Below, piece by piece: positions 22,931 through 37,445 of a DNA stretch of 64,000 bases (position 1 is its first letter; the number at the start of each line of letters is the position of its first letter). This DNA comes from Nothopassalora personata. Taxonomy: Eukaryota > Ascomycota > Dothideomycetes > Mycosphaerellales > Mycosphaerellaceae. The position numbers and the translations under genes were made by a program. The notes beneath the pieces were generated by a model, which was given only the letters and a program-made list of their open reading frames with translations, was not told the DNA's origin and searched no databases. The stretch covers positions 2,976,001-3,040,000 of the forward strand of contig CM066287.1 in NCBI GenBank assembly GCA_033816765.1, in the 5' to 3' direction.

Positions 22931-23678
22931 CTGCGTTGTATGTAGGCCTGCGATGCTTATCGTTCTGGAGGAGACTTCGGTACGGTCTAGAGGATGGTAG
23001 AAGGAATGATGTCCAACGGCGAGCGTTACTCCCACCAGGAACGAGCGGACCAGTAGTTTGGGTGTTTGCCAGTGGATATCAATTTTGTCCTTGAGTTATG
23101 ATGTCATGATAGATATTGCGATTAAAAGGGACGGAAAGATCTCTGCATCGTTCCACACGCACCTTAAGCATGAGGCCCATACTGTGCCGCAACCAGGGCC
23201 GGTATCTTAGGCGATCAGAGGTAGCGCGGCGCTGAGCTTCCCATTCGATGACCACTCTGCAAAAATATCGCGCTTTTATTACCAGCGCGTACGTGTGGAG
23301 TTGACTTTTGAGGCGTTAACGGCAGCATTGACCGTAGCATAGAGACATCTTCTTGACCAGTATGTCCGGAAAGCTGTTGAGGTGGTGCCTGGAAGCAGGA
23401 CGCTGACACATCAGGCTCGACCATGCAAACAGCCACCAATGGTATTATGGTATCATCAAGGTGGATTGAAATTCGGGGCCAGCTCATTGCGGTGAATGAA
23501 GCTATTGCGAGACGAAGGTGCTGTCAAAGCCAAACATCCCTGCGACCCTGCTTAGTCATGTGCAGCAACGATCACTCGAGACGAGCTTGCGAGCATCAGA
23601 AGTTCACTTACTACTAGCGTCGCGACTCTGCCAAAAACATGATACTTCGATAATACATATCACCCATACTTCGCGATC
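22931..23678. other. Intergenic region
   Basis: About 750 bp between the membrane-protein pseudogene and the histone-fold gene. It holds the promoter of the latter. No supported ORF, RNA or repeat. Confidence 0.45.
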
Positions 23679-24473
23679 ATGTCGCAATCACACGATATCC
23701 ACCGAGCTCTTCTCCGACCGACCATCATTCACACCCTCCGCGCTGCAGGCTTCCACAGCACCAAGCCGTCAGTCCTGGACACGCTGGTGAACCTGGCGGA
23801 GCGTCACTTGCTAGCTCTCGCATCTGCGACTGCGCAACATGCACTATCGAGCCACAACGACCCGGTCCCGACCATCACAGACGTGCGCATGGCGCTGTCG
23901 GACTGCGGCGTCCTCATTCCACTGGACGATCCGGCAGAGCAGGCGTGGAAAGAAAGGCTGCGAGTACCTCTTACGGAGCTGGCCGAGCCGCAGAATGGAG
24001 GTAGGACGCGCATGATGGCGGAGAAGCGCAAGCGAGAGGAAGAAGACACAAGAGACACTCGCGATTTCACCAGATGGTACGACTCGACACAGTTCAGGGA
24101 GATCAAGCGGGTGGCAGCGCCAGAGACAAGTACCGCCATGCTCCCAGCTGTCGGAGTGGGAGGCAACGTCGTGCGTTCAGAGGACTTTCTTACGATGCTC
24201 AAGAAGAAACATAGCAAGACGGGCGATGATACGAGGCTACAAGGCACAGTATTGGGGAGAGCAGCAGACAGCAAGGATCTGGTGGTGGAAGGTGGGCCAG
24301 TCCAGCATATACGAGATTGGCGACCGAGACAGAGAGTGGATGAAAGGCCTGCGAACACACAGGCGCCAGCGGGGATCTCGAGAGACGCACCAAGAGTTAC
24401 CGATGCGGAGAACGACAGTGCAACGAAGTCTATGGAGGAGAAGTTCACGCCCGAGCTTGTGTCTGCGGCTTGA
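23679..24473 (+). CDS. Bromodomain-associated histone-fold protein, TAF3-like
   Basis: A single exon of 264 residues. Residues 5-95 fit a Bromo_TP histone fold: an N-terminal helix (IHRALLRPTIIHTLRAAGF), a long middle helix (LDTLVNLAERHLLALASATA) and VPTITDVRMALSDCGVLIP. In fungi such a domain followed by a basic, charged tail is typical of TAF3, the TFIID subunit that pairs with TAF10; other Bromo_TP proteins such as TAF8 or Spt7 are possible. The basic stretch RMMAEKRKREEE (around residue 110) could be a nuclear signal. The rest is low complexity. The start is the first ATG and lies just before the conserved helix. No lesion is seen. Confidence 0.75.
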   Translation: MSQSHDIHRALLRPTIIHTLRAAGFHSTKPSVLDTLVNLAERHLLALASATAQHALSSHNDPVPTITDVRMALSDCGVLIPLDDPAEQAWKERLRVPLTELAEPQNGGRTRMMAEKRKREEEDTRDTRDFTRWYDSTQFREIKRVAAPETSTAMLPAVGVGGNVVRSEDFLTMLKKKHSKTGDDTRLQGTVLGRAADSKDLVVEGGPVQHIRDWRPRQRVDERPANTQAPAGISRDAPRVTDAENDSATKSMEEKFTPELVSAA

Positions 24474-24580
24474 GCCACCGCTATCCAGCGGTTGAACGAT
24501 GTGTTATCTTTAGCGTAGGCGCTCGGGGGCACAGGGGTTCATTTCAAGTTCACAGCAAGCCATTGTATATTCCCCCGGTT

Positions 24581-24594
24581 GGGGGGGGGGGGGG
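24581..24594 (+). repeat. 14-nt guanine homopolymer
   Basis: An uninterrupted run of 14 G about 110 bp downstream of the TAF3-like stop. A second run of exactly 14 G lies at 36,092-36,105. Homopolymer length is unreliable in many assemblies. Confidence 0.9.
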
Positions 24595-24843
24595 CGCGCT
24601 TGCAACGCCATCGAGCAAGTATTGAGGTATGCGGGTTCGTACGAATATCATTGCTGCTCTGCCTAATCACACGCCACTGACCAGTAGAGTTGGCGTAGCC
24701 TGGAAGTGAGACTTCGCACATGCAAAAGCTGCCTGCGCGACCACCACAGCCTCATCCGCCAGCCCCTAATCGTAACATCATTCTGGCGGCCGTCATGAAA
24801 TATATACTGTCGAATGACCATCTGTCGTATTGGTACCAAACCT

Positions 24844-25590
24844 TCACTTCGCGTGACCATTGGTAACTCCCTTCGCTTGCTTGCTCTGTTTCTCTGCCTT
24901 GAACTTAGTAACCTCTGCCTTGATGGCAGTATCCACGCGGGCCTTCAGTTCAGGCCTGTAGCCAAAGGCAAACAGTACCTCAAGCCAGACGAAGAACGGA
25001 GCAAGGAAGATTGCTTGCACCAGGTTGTCCAACAGTGCAGGAGCGCGGCCTTCGTAGACTCCATGTCCGACGAACTGTACCAGCCAGGAGACGATGTGAA
25101 CGCCAAGGGCGATGTAATTGGCGTTCATGCCGTAGGACGAAGTCAAGTGGTTGGCGTACGCCGTTCCGCCCAAGAGGAGAGGTGCTAACATTGCGCCTGC
25201 TACAGGCTCCAGGAGGATGTACAGCGAGGAGTACAGGAAGCAGGCGATGGTTCCGAGGTTGTATGGCAGGTATGGTATCGATAGCCATTCTGGGACAGAA
25301 ATAGCTGGTGTATTCGTGCCCTTGTGACTTGATCAGCATGTGTATAGACCACCTGGAATTGAACACATACGAATAAGAAACCAGTCAAGAGTATTATGGG
25401 CACACACGTTATGTGTATGCCAATATTGACCTAAATGCATGAGTGAGAGCTTCGAGTGCCGTGGACTCATGTTCACAATACCGGATCATGGTGGTAAGCG
25501 CCATACTTCAGAAGCATCAGCATCAACTGTGATCGGGCCAAGGGTGGTAGCGCATACGAAGAGCAGTTGTTTCTCGAGATTCAAAGCCAT
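24844..25590 (-). CDS. MPO1: Mpo1/YGL010w (DUF962) family ER dioxygenase
   Basis: Four exons (25558-25590, 25482-25505, 25371-25430, 24844-25320), all in phase 0, with introns of 52, 51 and 50 bp, encode 197 residues. The start MALNLEKQLLFYGAYHHDPV carries the N-terminal His motif of the family, followed by NIGIHITCVPIILLTGFLF (a membrane helix) and the second block IVSWLVQFVGHGVYEGRAPA. Mpo1 is an Fe2+-dependent ER dioxygenase in the alpha-oxidation of 2-hydroxy fatty acids from phytosphingosine. The His residues of the N-terminal HH and of IHITC and QFVGH are the likely metal ligands. The tail is Lys-rich. The two short 24- and 60-nt exons are needed to restore the conserved N terminus. Divergent from ATP1. 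Confidence 0.88.
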
Positions 25591-26114
25591 GGTGCAGGAT
25601 CTTGTTGTACAGACCTATCGCGGTCGCAAAGGGATTATGTAGAGGGTTTTGGCACTGGCAAGGACTGGACTGAAGTGCGAAGGATGGAGAAGAGAGAGGG
25701 GAGAGTGATCAAGCTGATGAGGCGAGGTGAGGTCCTCCCGCTAAGTAGACAAAAGACACGGCCGCGTACAAGAATCGGAGGTCAATCATTGCTTGCGACG
25801 AGCGCTCTGACATAGACGAACTGTTATTGTCAATGGTAAAGCAGCGAGATATCTTGAACCATCCTGATCAAGATAGAAGACCTGTCTGGATGTGTATTGA
25901 ACGATGTCGTGTCGCTGCTGCGGCCAGACATTTTGTCTACGTCGGAGCAAATCGGCAATTGCAGCACGGACGTTGTGGGCGGAAACTGGCAAGCTCAAGG
26001 TCTTCACACCACGACATCTCCCATCCACCACCCACTCCCCACTCTTCCATTCATCTACTACAACACGCTGTGGGAGCGGCCATAATCACACACAGCCCCC
26101 AGAGTACCTTTACC
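25591..26114. promoter_or_regulatory. Divergent promoter region, MPO1 / ATP1
   Basis: 524 bp between two divergent start codons. Pyrimidine-rich tracts precede ATP1, as is common for highly expressed fungal genes. I assign no specific binding site. Confidence 0.4.
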
Positions 26115-30167
<4,053 letters not shown>

Positions 30168-31727
30168 ACTTGCTAGACTTGTTAGAGGGTTGAGTCGTGT
30201 ATAGTACAAAAGAAAGGCAAGCTTGAGCTCTCTCTCAGACAGTAGAGATCCATTGCCGCTTGAGCGCCAAAGGAAGAGAGCAAAGCAGCAACAGGCGCAG
30301 CATGTAGATACGCGATCAACTTGGTTCTCCTTTGTGGTTAAGCTATGTCTGAGCTGTCTCGTGGCTCTTGGTGGAGAGAGCCATCACCACGAGAGTAGGT
30401 AAGTCGCTTTTCGTGGCTATCATTGCCGAACGAGTGACTTGTTGCCTACCCGACAATTAGACCGCTCCGTATTGCAAATCGCAAATACAGAATGAGTGAC
30501 TCTTTATATGGCCTAAGGGACTATCCCAAGCATTGCATGCCCCTAGGCCGTCGGTCCGTACATTAAGCACTATTGCCGGGAGGTGAAAGACAAACTGAAA
30601 GGATTTGTGCACGATAGCTGGTACTGTATGAAAGCTCAGGCATTCAATGCATGCCAATACCAAAAGAATGCAAAAAAGAGAAAGGTCTGGAGACTTTCTA
30701 TAGGAATAGCCGAAGGTGGGCTTGGACTTATGTTAGGCAATGTCCTTGCACTGATCACATATATCGTAATGACTTACGCTCGAACCCTTTTCAAGAGTTA
30801 GAAGGTTGAATCTGACCAACCCAGATATTGAGTGCGAACATACCACGACTGTGAAGATTGATGAGAATTGAAGTAATAGAAGTATCAAGACATGATTGCT
30901 ACACACCCTTGAGGTGATCTCGCTTTAAGAAGCTAAGAGCCACACGCTCTACCGATTGAGCTACCCCGGCGAGGGTTGCTGTTGTGATGAGAGCTTGGGA
31001 AATGTTTGTCGAATATGTAGGTGAAGAAAGTCTTCGTGAAGAGATTCATAGCGCCGGCGAGGTGCCGATGGGTTGGTCTGTGCGGACATCGGCAATGGTA
31101 GGCTTCGCTCCAGCATCCTTTGGATCCAGGAAGCGCGAGAATATGTTCCTTTGAAAGAGAGCCCAGCCATGGAAATGACTCGGAAGTCTTTTCGTTATCA
31201 TATTGACGTGTTTCTTCTACTCATTGGGTCTCGTGGTTCTAGTCCAGCTGGGCCGAGGATCCACGATATCGTTATGAAACCATGCCATGCGAAGCCACTA
31301 TGGTGACATCCGGTCCCTGCGCTTTTGGAAGACTGGATATCCTTCATGAACCAGATCCCGCTGCCCAAATGCGTGCGGCGAGGCCTCTAGTATCGCAGAT
31401 CGTACTCAGAATGATAGTTGATACAACTTCCTGGTAGCGAGCCATAACTCTTGCCTACAGTCTCAGCGCACGGCTCCTGTTCGAAAGAAAAAACAGTCAG
31501 GCAGGGGGTCTAGCATCGAAGCAGCCATGACCGCGAAAGCCAGTATAGGCGGAGTATGACGCCTGCGGGAACACAGGGTATTGCTCGTCTTTGTCCATTG
31601 CGGCGCGGTCCAATGCAGTACAAGCTGAACGTTCCGCTGCAACTGTGACCTCGTGCTGTCTCTTTAGATCTCGGCATGCTATGGTATGGGATTGGTATGT
31701 TCATGTCCTGAGAAGCTGTCTTGCTGT
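30168..31727. other. Intergenic region downstream of ATP1
   Basis: About 1.56 kb between two convergent genes (ATP1 and the small membrane protein). Apart from a tRNA 5'-half at 30,933-30,970 I see no gene. Short frames on both strands lack domains. Confidence 0.45.
30933..30970 (-). pseudogene. tRNA 5'-half fragment, tRNA-Lys(CTT)-like
   Basis: On the minus strand 38 bases match a tRNA from position 1 to the anticodon loop: acceptor 5' strand GCCGGGG, an A-box type D arm (TAGCTCAATCGGTAGAGC), the 5' strand of the anticodon stem and a loop CTCTTAG with CTT in the anticodon place. Right after the loop the similarity ends: there is no pairing strand, no T arm (B box) and no 3' acceptor strand. 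It is a truncated copy rather than a working gene. Confidence 0.6.
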
Positions 31728-32191
31728 TCATGATGGCTGCTTCGTTGCAACAGGACTGTTGTTGTCGTCGGAGTCCTGCTCTCGCGCAGAGTGCATCGTT
31801 CCAGTTTGTTCGGCGTACCATTTTCGAATCTGTAGATATGTTCAGCATAATGGCATGCCACTCTGCATCGTGCTCTTCTTACCTTATCGAACGGTGTTTT
31901 CCGATCATCAATCTGCATGAACAGCACTCCATAGATGAGGACGAAGACGATGCTGCCCCATTGTGCCAGCTGCACCCCCTTGGTCCAGTTTGGTCGCGCC
32001 CACTTCAGCTTCGATCTCCTCCTGTAGCGTCGTTCGAGGCGGAACTGATGCTTAGGGGAGAGCTGCGTGAAGTCCGGCGGCCATGTTCGCTTGCATCGAT
32101 ATGGGTTCGTCTCGATGGAGAAGGGAAATTTGGGCGGGAATTCTGGGACCTGGGGCGCCTTGCGAAACAGTCCCGCGAAGAGATGGGCCAT
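31728..32191 (-). CDS. Small single-pass membrane protein, unknown function
   Basis: Two exons (31883-32191 and 31728-31829) with a 53-bp intron encode 136 residues. The N-terminal half is basic and Pro/Arg-rich (FRLERRYRRRSKLKWARPNW). One clear membrane helix follows (LAQWGSIVFVLIYGVLFMQI), then a short polar tail continued over the intron as FDK/IRKWYAEQTGTMHSA. The basic half before a single helix is compatible with mitochondrial or ER membrane insertion, which is inference. I do not recognise a named family. It is divergent from the leucyl-tRNA synthetase gene, with about 260 bp between the starts. Confidence 0.7.
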
Positions 32192-32449
32192 GTTGAAGAG
32201 GAGTGTTGTATGTGGGTGTTAACACAGAGGGTGCTATCTGTCTCGGCCTCTCGTCGAAGCTCCCTCCACATGGCGGGACGTCCGTAGAACTATTCCCGCC
32301 GCAGCCAAAGCCAAAAACATTTCACTGGCAATAAGTCCTACATGTAATCACACCGTTTCTCTCGATCGTGACTCACCACGTCGCTCCTCCGATACATCTC
32401 TACGCCGCGGCTGTCTGGTCTGCGCTCTTTCACCCACACTGCCGCGACC
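32192..32449. promoter_or_regulatory. Divergent promoter region upstream of leucyl-tRNA synthetase
   Basis: 258 bp between the divergent starts of the small membrane protein and LeuRS genes, CT-rich just before the LeuRS start. No named motif is assigned. Confidence 0.35.
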
Positions 32450-35400
32450 ATGGCAGCCGTTCAGGCCACCAAAGACGCTCTGGCCGCCGCCCAGCAGCCC
32501 AAGGGCACGCTCAAGATTGAGAACACGGAGAAGCGCGACACGCTCATTGCCAGCGAGAAGAAGTACCAGCAGCAATGGCAGCAGGACAGAGTCTTCGAGC
32601 AGGACGCACCCTCTCTGGACGAAGTGCCTTACCACTCGATTGCCCCGGCAGAGCTGCGCAAGAAGCACGCCAAGTACATGGTCACCATGGCCTACCCATA
32701 CGTCAACGGCACACCGCACGCAGGCCACTCCTTCACGGCGAGTAAGCTGGAGTTCGCTGTAGGGTGGGCGCGGATGCAGGGCAAGCGAGCACTCTACCCC
32801 CAAGGTTTCCACTGCACGGGTATGCCCATCAAGGCGTGTGCAGACAAGCTGGTGCGCGAGATCGAAATGTTTGGGAAGAATTTCGAGAACTGCCCCATCG
32901 ACGAGGTCAAGGACGAGAGCGACAAGCCCAATGGCAACCCGCCCGCGCCCACACAGGAGACGACCAAGGAGGATGTCACCAAGTTCAGCACCAAGAAGTC
33001 AAAAGCAAACTCAAAGACCAATGTCGCTCTCAAATACCAGTTCCAGATCATGCTGGCCCTTGGTATTCCCATCGAAGAGATCCACCGATTTTCCGATCCT
33101 CAATACTGGTTGACCTACTTCCCTCCACTCTGGAAGCGCGATCTCAACAACCTGGGCTGCCGTGTCGACTGGAGACGATCCATGGTCACCACAGATGCCA
33201 ACCCATATTACGATTCCTTCGTCCGATGGCAGGTCAACCGTCTGAAAGAGCTCGGCAAGATCAAGTTTGGCAAGCGATACACCGTCTACTCGCCCAAGGA
33301 CGGGCAAGCATGTATGGATCACGACAGACAGTCCGGCGAGGGTGTCGGAGTGCAAGAGTACACTGCGCTGAAGCTCCGTGTCAAGGAATGGGCAGCTGCG
33401 GCCAAGAGCAAGATCGAGGGCAAGATACCAGAAGGCGGCAACGTCTACTTCGTGCCGGCCACTCTACGACCGGAGACCATGTATGGTCAGAACTGCTGCT
33501 TCGTCGGACCTGCTGTCACTTACGGAATCTACGAGGTGGAAAAGGGCAAGGAATACTACTTCATTTCAGATCGTGCAGCACGAAATATGGCCTTCCAGAA
33601 CATCTTCCCGCACTGGGGCGTCTTCCCCAAGGTCGCTGAGTTGCAAGGCTCGGACGTCGTTGGTACCCTGGTCAACGCACCTCTGTCTACGAAGAAGGAC
33701 GGCGTGCGCATCTTGCCTATGGAGTCTGTCAAGCCAACCAAGGGTACTGGTGTGGTCACCAGTGTGCCATCCGACTCGCCTGACGATTATGCGACCTGCT
33801 TGGATCTCGCGAAGAAGGCAGAGTACTACAAGATTCAGAAGGAGTGGGTGGATATGGACATCCTGCCTATCATCGAAACACCATCTTACGGCAACTTGAC
33901 CGCGAAGCACTTAGTCGAAACCATGAAGATCAACTCGCCAAAGGATGCCAAGCAGCTTGCCGAAGCCAAGGAACTTGCCTACAAGGAGGGCTTTTACAAG
34001 GGGAAGATGATCTACGGTGACTTTGCCGGTAAGAGCGTCGAAGAAGCCAAGCCACTGGTGAGACAACAGCTGCTCGATGCGGGTGATGCCTTTGCCTATG
34101 CGGAACCTGATGGTCAAGTCATCAGCAGATCCGGTGACGAATGTGTTGCCGGGCATCTCGACCAGTGGTTCATGAACTATGGTACGCCTGAAAAGTCTGG
34201 TGACCCAGAATGGCAGCCTAAGGTTCTGAAGCATGTCCAGAACGAGGATGGCGAAGGACTGAACACATTCTCGACAGAGACCAAGAACGCTTTCGTACAG
34301 GTGATGGACTGGTTGGCACAATGGGCCTGCGCACGAAGCTATGGTCTTGGTACGAAGCTTCCTTGGGATCAAAGCCAGCTTGTCGAGAGTCTGTCAGACT
34401 CGACCATCTACATGTCATACTACACCATCGCGCACTTGCTGCACAAGGATATCTTCGGCAAGGAGCGTGGCGATGCCAACATCGCACCCGAGGAGCTGAC
34501 TGACGAAGTCTGGGATTGGCTATTCGACAGGACCGAGCAGATTCCCAAGACCTCCATCAAGGAGGAGACTCTTCACCGCCTGCGCCGTGAGTTCGAGTAT
34601 TGGTACCCTCTGGACCTTCGAGTTTCAGGAAAAGATTTGATCCAGAATCACTTGACCTTTTTCCTCTACGTACACGTGGCGCTCTTCAAGCCCGAGTACT
34701 GGCCACGTGCTGTGCGTGTCAACGGCCACTTATTGCTCAACGGAGAGAAGATGTCGAAATCTACAGGAAACTTCCTCACGCTGTCAGACTCGATAGCCAA
34801 GTTTGGTGCTGATGCTACCCGTATCGCGCTTGCAGATGCGGGTGACACGATCGAGGACGCCAACTTCGATGAGACCGTCGCAAACGCAAACATTCTCCGT
34901 ATGTACGAGCTGCGCTTGTGGTGCGAGAGCGTCATCAACGATGCTCGGCTGCTCAAGGACGGCGAGACCTACGACCAGGTTCGTCAAAATGAGCGACATA
35001 AGACCAATGATTCGATACAACGTACCGGCGACAAGCACTTCTGGGATGAGGTCTTTGAGAACGAGATCAACGGCCTAGTGAAGGAGGTCGAGCAGCAATA
35101 CAGCGAGACAAACTACAAGTCTGCTTTGAAGTATGGCCTGTACGACTTCGCGGGAGCTCGCGACTTCTACCGAGAAGTCACAAAGGCCGCTGGCATTGGC
35201 ATGCATCACGATCTCGTGAAGCGCTACGTCGAGCTACAGGCACTGAATGTTACCGTTGTGGCACCGCATTGGGCTGAGCATATCTGGCTCGAGGTCCTGA
35301 AGAAGTCAGAGACTGTCCAGAATGCTCTCTATCCTCAAGCACCGGAGACCAAGCCGCACCTCACAGCTGCACGCGATTACGTGCGTTCCACGAGCAGCAA

Positions 35401-35923
35401 CATCACCAGTGCCGAGGGTGCCCAGCTCAAGAAGATGCAAAAGGGCAAGCAGACGTCGTACGACCCGAAGAAGGACAAGAAGCTCACTGTATTCTGCGCA
35501 CTCAAGTACCCAGAATGGCAGGACAGCATCATCGAGATTGTGCGAAAGAACTTCTCCGACATGAAGCTCGACGTTTCTGGGGTGTCAAAGGCTATCGACA
35601 AGAAGGAGAGCAAGCGCGCGATGCCTTTCGTGCAGGTCCTCAAGAAGAGTCTCGAGGGTGGCATCGATCCAAGCACAGTCTTCGAGCGGAAGCTCGCATT
35701 CGACGAAGTCAAGGTCTTGACGGAGATGGTCCCCGGTCTGCAGCAAACGATCCAAAAGTGCGCATCTGTGGAGATCGTAGCGGTAGAGCAGGAAGGAAAG
35801 AAGGGTAAGGTGGTCGCTGGCACCTCAAGTGTGAAGGTTGGCGAGGACCGCACAGAGCTGCCTCCGGCTGCGGAGAACGCTGTCCCGGGGCAGCCAACGT
35901 TCTTCTTTGAGAACTCTGCATGA
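32450..35923 (+). CDS. CDC60: Cytosolic leucyl-tRNA synthetase
   Basis: A single intronless exon of 1,157 residues, the size of eukaryotic cytosolic LeuRS. It charges tRNA-Leu with leucine using ATP. The class I signature is PYVNGTPHAGHSF (about residues 83-95, the HIGH equivalent), and GEKMSKSTGNF near residue 765 is the KMSKS loop. Between them is the CP1 editing domain (FVPATLRPETMYGQNCCFVG and TGVVTSVPSDSPDDYATC), which hydrolyses mischarged tRNA. The anticodon-binding and C-terminal extension follow. No mitochondrial presequence is seen. The start lies in the context GCGACCATGG. The frame is intact, in contrast to several neighbouring genes. Confidence 0.97.
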   Translation: MAAVQATKDALAAAQQPKGTLKIENTEKRDTLIASEKKYQQQWQQDRVFEQDAPSLDEVPYHSIAPAELRKKHAKYMVTMAYPYVNGTPHAGHSFTASKLEFAVGWARMQGKRALYPQGFHCTGMPIKACADKLVREIEMFGKNFENCPIDEVKDESDKPNGNPPAPTQETTKEDVTKFSTKKSKANSKTNVALKYQFQIMLALGIPIEEIHRFSDPQYWLTYFPPLWKRDLNNLGCRVDWRRSMVTTDANPYYDSFVRWQVNRLKELGKIKFGKRYTVYSPKDGQACMDHDRQSGEGVGVQEYTALKLRVKEWAAAAKSKIEGKIPEGGNVYFVPATLRPETMYGQNCCFVGPAVTYGIYEVEKGKEYYFISDRAARNMAFQNIFPHWGVFPKVAELQGSDVVGTLVNAPLSTKKDGVRILPMESVKPTKGTGVVTSVPSDSPDDYATCLDLAKKAEYYKIQKEWVDMDILPIIETPSYGNLTAKHLVETMKINSPKDAKQLAEAKELAYKEGFYKGKMIYGDFAGKSVEEAKPLVRQQLLDAGDAFAYAEPDGQVISRSGDECVAGHLDQWFMNYGTPEKSGDPEWQPKVLKHVQNEDGEGLNTFSTETKNAFVQVMDWLAQWACARSYGLGTKLPWDQSQLVESLSDSTIYMSYYTIAHLLHKDIFGKERGDANIAPEELTDEVWDWLFDRTEQIPKTSIKEETLHRLRREFEYWYPLDLRVSGKDLIQNHLTFFLYVHVALFKPEYWPRAVRVNGHLLLNGEKMSKSTGNFLTLSDSIAKFGADATRIALADAGDTIEDANFDETVANANILRMYELRLWCESVINDARLLKDGETYDQVRQNERHKTNDSIQRTGDKHFWDEVFENEINGLVKEVEQQYSETNYKSALKYGLYDFAGARDFYREVTKAAGIGMHHDLVKRYVELQALNVTVVAPHWAEHIWLEVLKKSETVQNALYPQAPETKPHLTAARDYVRSTSSNITSAEGAQLKKMQKGKQTSYDPKKDKKLTVFCALKYPEWQDSIIEIVRKNFSDMKLDVSGVSKAIDKKESKRAMPFVQVLKKSLEGGIDPSTVFERKLAFDEVKVLTEMVPGLQQTIQKCASVEIVAVEQEGKKGKVVAGTSSVKVGEDRTELPPAAENAVPGQPTFFFENSA

Positions 35924-36091
35924 TGTGAATGAATGATCAAAAAGGACTTTGTAGACGAAGGAATTGTGCACGGCATCGTAGAATAGATCTCGCTACAGAG
36001 GTCACAATAAATACACTCTGCGCCCTTTGATCAGCTGAATGAGGATCTGTCCAGGGAACCGGCTATGCTTGCACGTTCCATCAGTCCCTTT

Positions 36092-36105
36092 GGGGGGGGG
36101 GGGGG
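36092..36105 (+). repeat. 14-nt guanine homopolymer
   Basis: An uninterrupted run of 14 G about 170 bp downstream of the LeuRS stop, the same length as the run at 24,581-24,594 and also 3' of a plus-strand gene. Confidence 0.9.
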
Positions 36106-36118
36106 CTCTCCAACGTAC

Positions 36119-36487
36119 TCAGCGCCACAAGTCCATGCGACGAGCGTACTCGTCACGCTTCTCGCGTAGAGACTTCTTCTGAATACGAGGGCGGTTGAGC
36201 TTGGGAGAGGGAGAGGGCGTCAGATTGCGGAGGAAAGCGCCGCAATCACCCTTGCAGATGAGATCCAAGACGGAAGTCTTCGCAGCATCATAGAAAGGAG
36301 GCACTGGGCCTGGGTGCGGCACTGGATGCGGTGCCACCGGTGGCTCCATGTCAGCGTCGTAGAACGGCGGGACAGGACCCGGATGGGGGACTGGGTGAGG
36401 CGCGACTGGAGGATCCATGTCGGCGTCGCAAAAGGGAGGCAGTGGGCGTGGGCCTGGGACTGGATGTGGTGCGACGGGAGGATCCAT
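36119..36487 (-). CDS. Pro-rich protein with three tandem 24-residue repeats
   Basis: A 122-codon frame beginning with three imperfect copies of a 24-residue unit of the form M-[DE]-P-P-V-A-P-H-P-V-P...P-P-F-[CY]-D-A (about 72 bp each), then a more ordered, basic C-terminal half (SVLDLICKGDCGAFLRNL and REKRDEYARRMDLWR). The frame stays open upstream without an ATG, so there may be a 5' exon. The repeats show as mirrored low-complexity frames on both strands, which limits confidence. No family is recognised. Confidence 0.4.
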   Translation of the reverse strand: MDPPVAPHPVPGPRPLPPFCDADMDPPVAPHPVPHPGPVPPFYDADMEPPVAPHPVPHPGPVPPFYDAAKTSVLDLICKGDCGAFLRNLTPSPSPKLNRPRIQKKSLREKRDEYARRMDLWR

Positions 36488-37445
36488 TTCCTGACTCGAG
36501 GAGGGCGATTTGATGGGTTGAGTCCCAAAAGGTGTCGATGCGTCGCTGTCGTGTTTGCGGATAGGGGTGAGAGTCGAAGGGGAAGCTGGTGGATGATTTT
36601 GTTTTTCCAGCGGAGGGACTCAGAGGCCGTATGCACTGTCGTAGGGGTGTAGCTGATTGCGTGGTGGCAACGAGCATTAGGATAGAACAGGATTACGTCG
36701 TGAAGCTGGAGAAGAACCTTTCGGGAATATGGTGGTAGGTTATCTACGCAAGCGGGAGGATGGCCCTTACGGACTCAGGTGCCCCTAGCCAGAACAATGG
36801 CCCTTAACGCTTCGCAACCTAAGATGATGGGAACCTCATAGCGCGAAATCAAGGCGATGCATAGTACGCAGTAAGGTCCACGAGGCGTGACGCACGCTGC
36901 ACCGTATCTGTCTTGACCGTCAGCTCACCGCTCATTATAGCTGGCCGAATCATACTGAACTCGTATCTCAGATCAACGATCTGCCTTGCGATTTCCCAAC
37001 CCATTTCAGCACCTGCACGCATACTGTCCAAAATTCTGGTTGAATTCATGACAATGCTACTTCTTCCCCTATCTGGGATCTTGGCACGATCGATGTGACC
37101 ATGAAGATATTTTCGAGTATGGATAAGTCCATTGCTTAGTATTGCGTCCGCTAGGCGGTACTTCATCTCGCGGTCATGGCACATGAATGGGAAAGGTGGT
37201 CAAAGAGGACCATCGGGTGTACCATATGACTTGGGGGCAAGCATGTTCATCAAACGATGAGGTGGCATGGTAGAGTAGAGAAGCTTTTTGGAGTAAGAAC
37301 ACAATCAACTGCCAGCACAATCAGTCTGTGCAGTCGTTGAACCCATCAGCAGTGGGTGATCTAGTATACAAGTAAAGTCACGCAATCTCTCAATTCATCA
37401 CAATCCTTTGCTCAAAATGCCGGCGGTAAAGGTAGGAGAGTCTCT
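36488..37445. other. Mostly non-coding region with one doubtful minus-strand ORF
   Basis: About 960 bp. A minus-strand frame of 111 codons at 36,849-37,184 has a protein-like composition (LVDLTAYYASP at its end), but no domain, no splice evidence and no clear signal peptide, so I do not call it. Otherwise nothing is seen. Confidence 0.35.
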
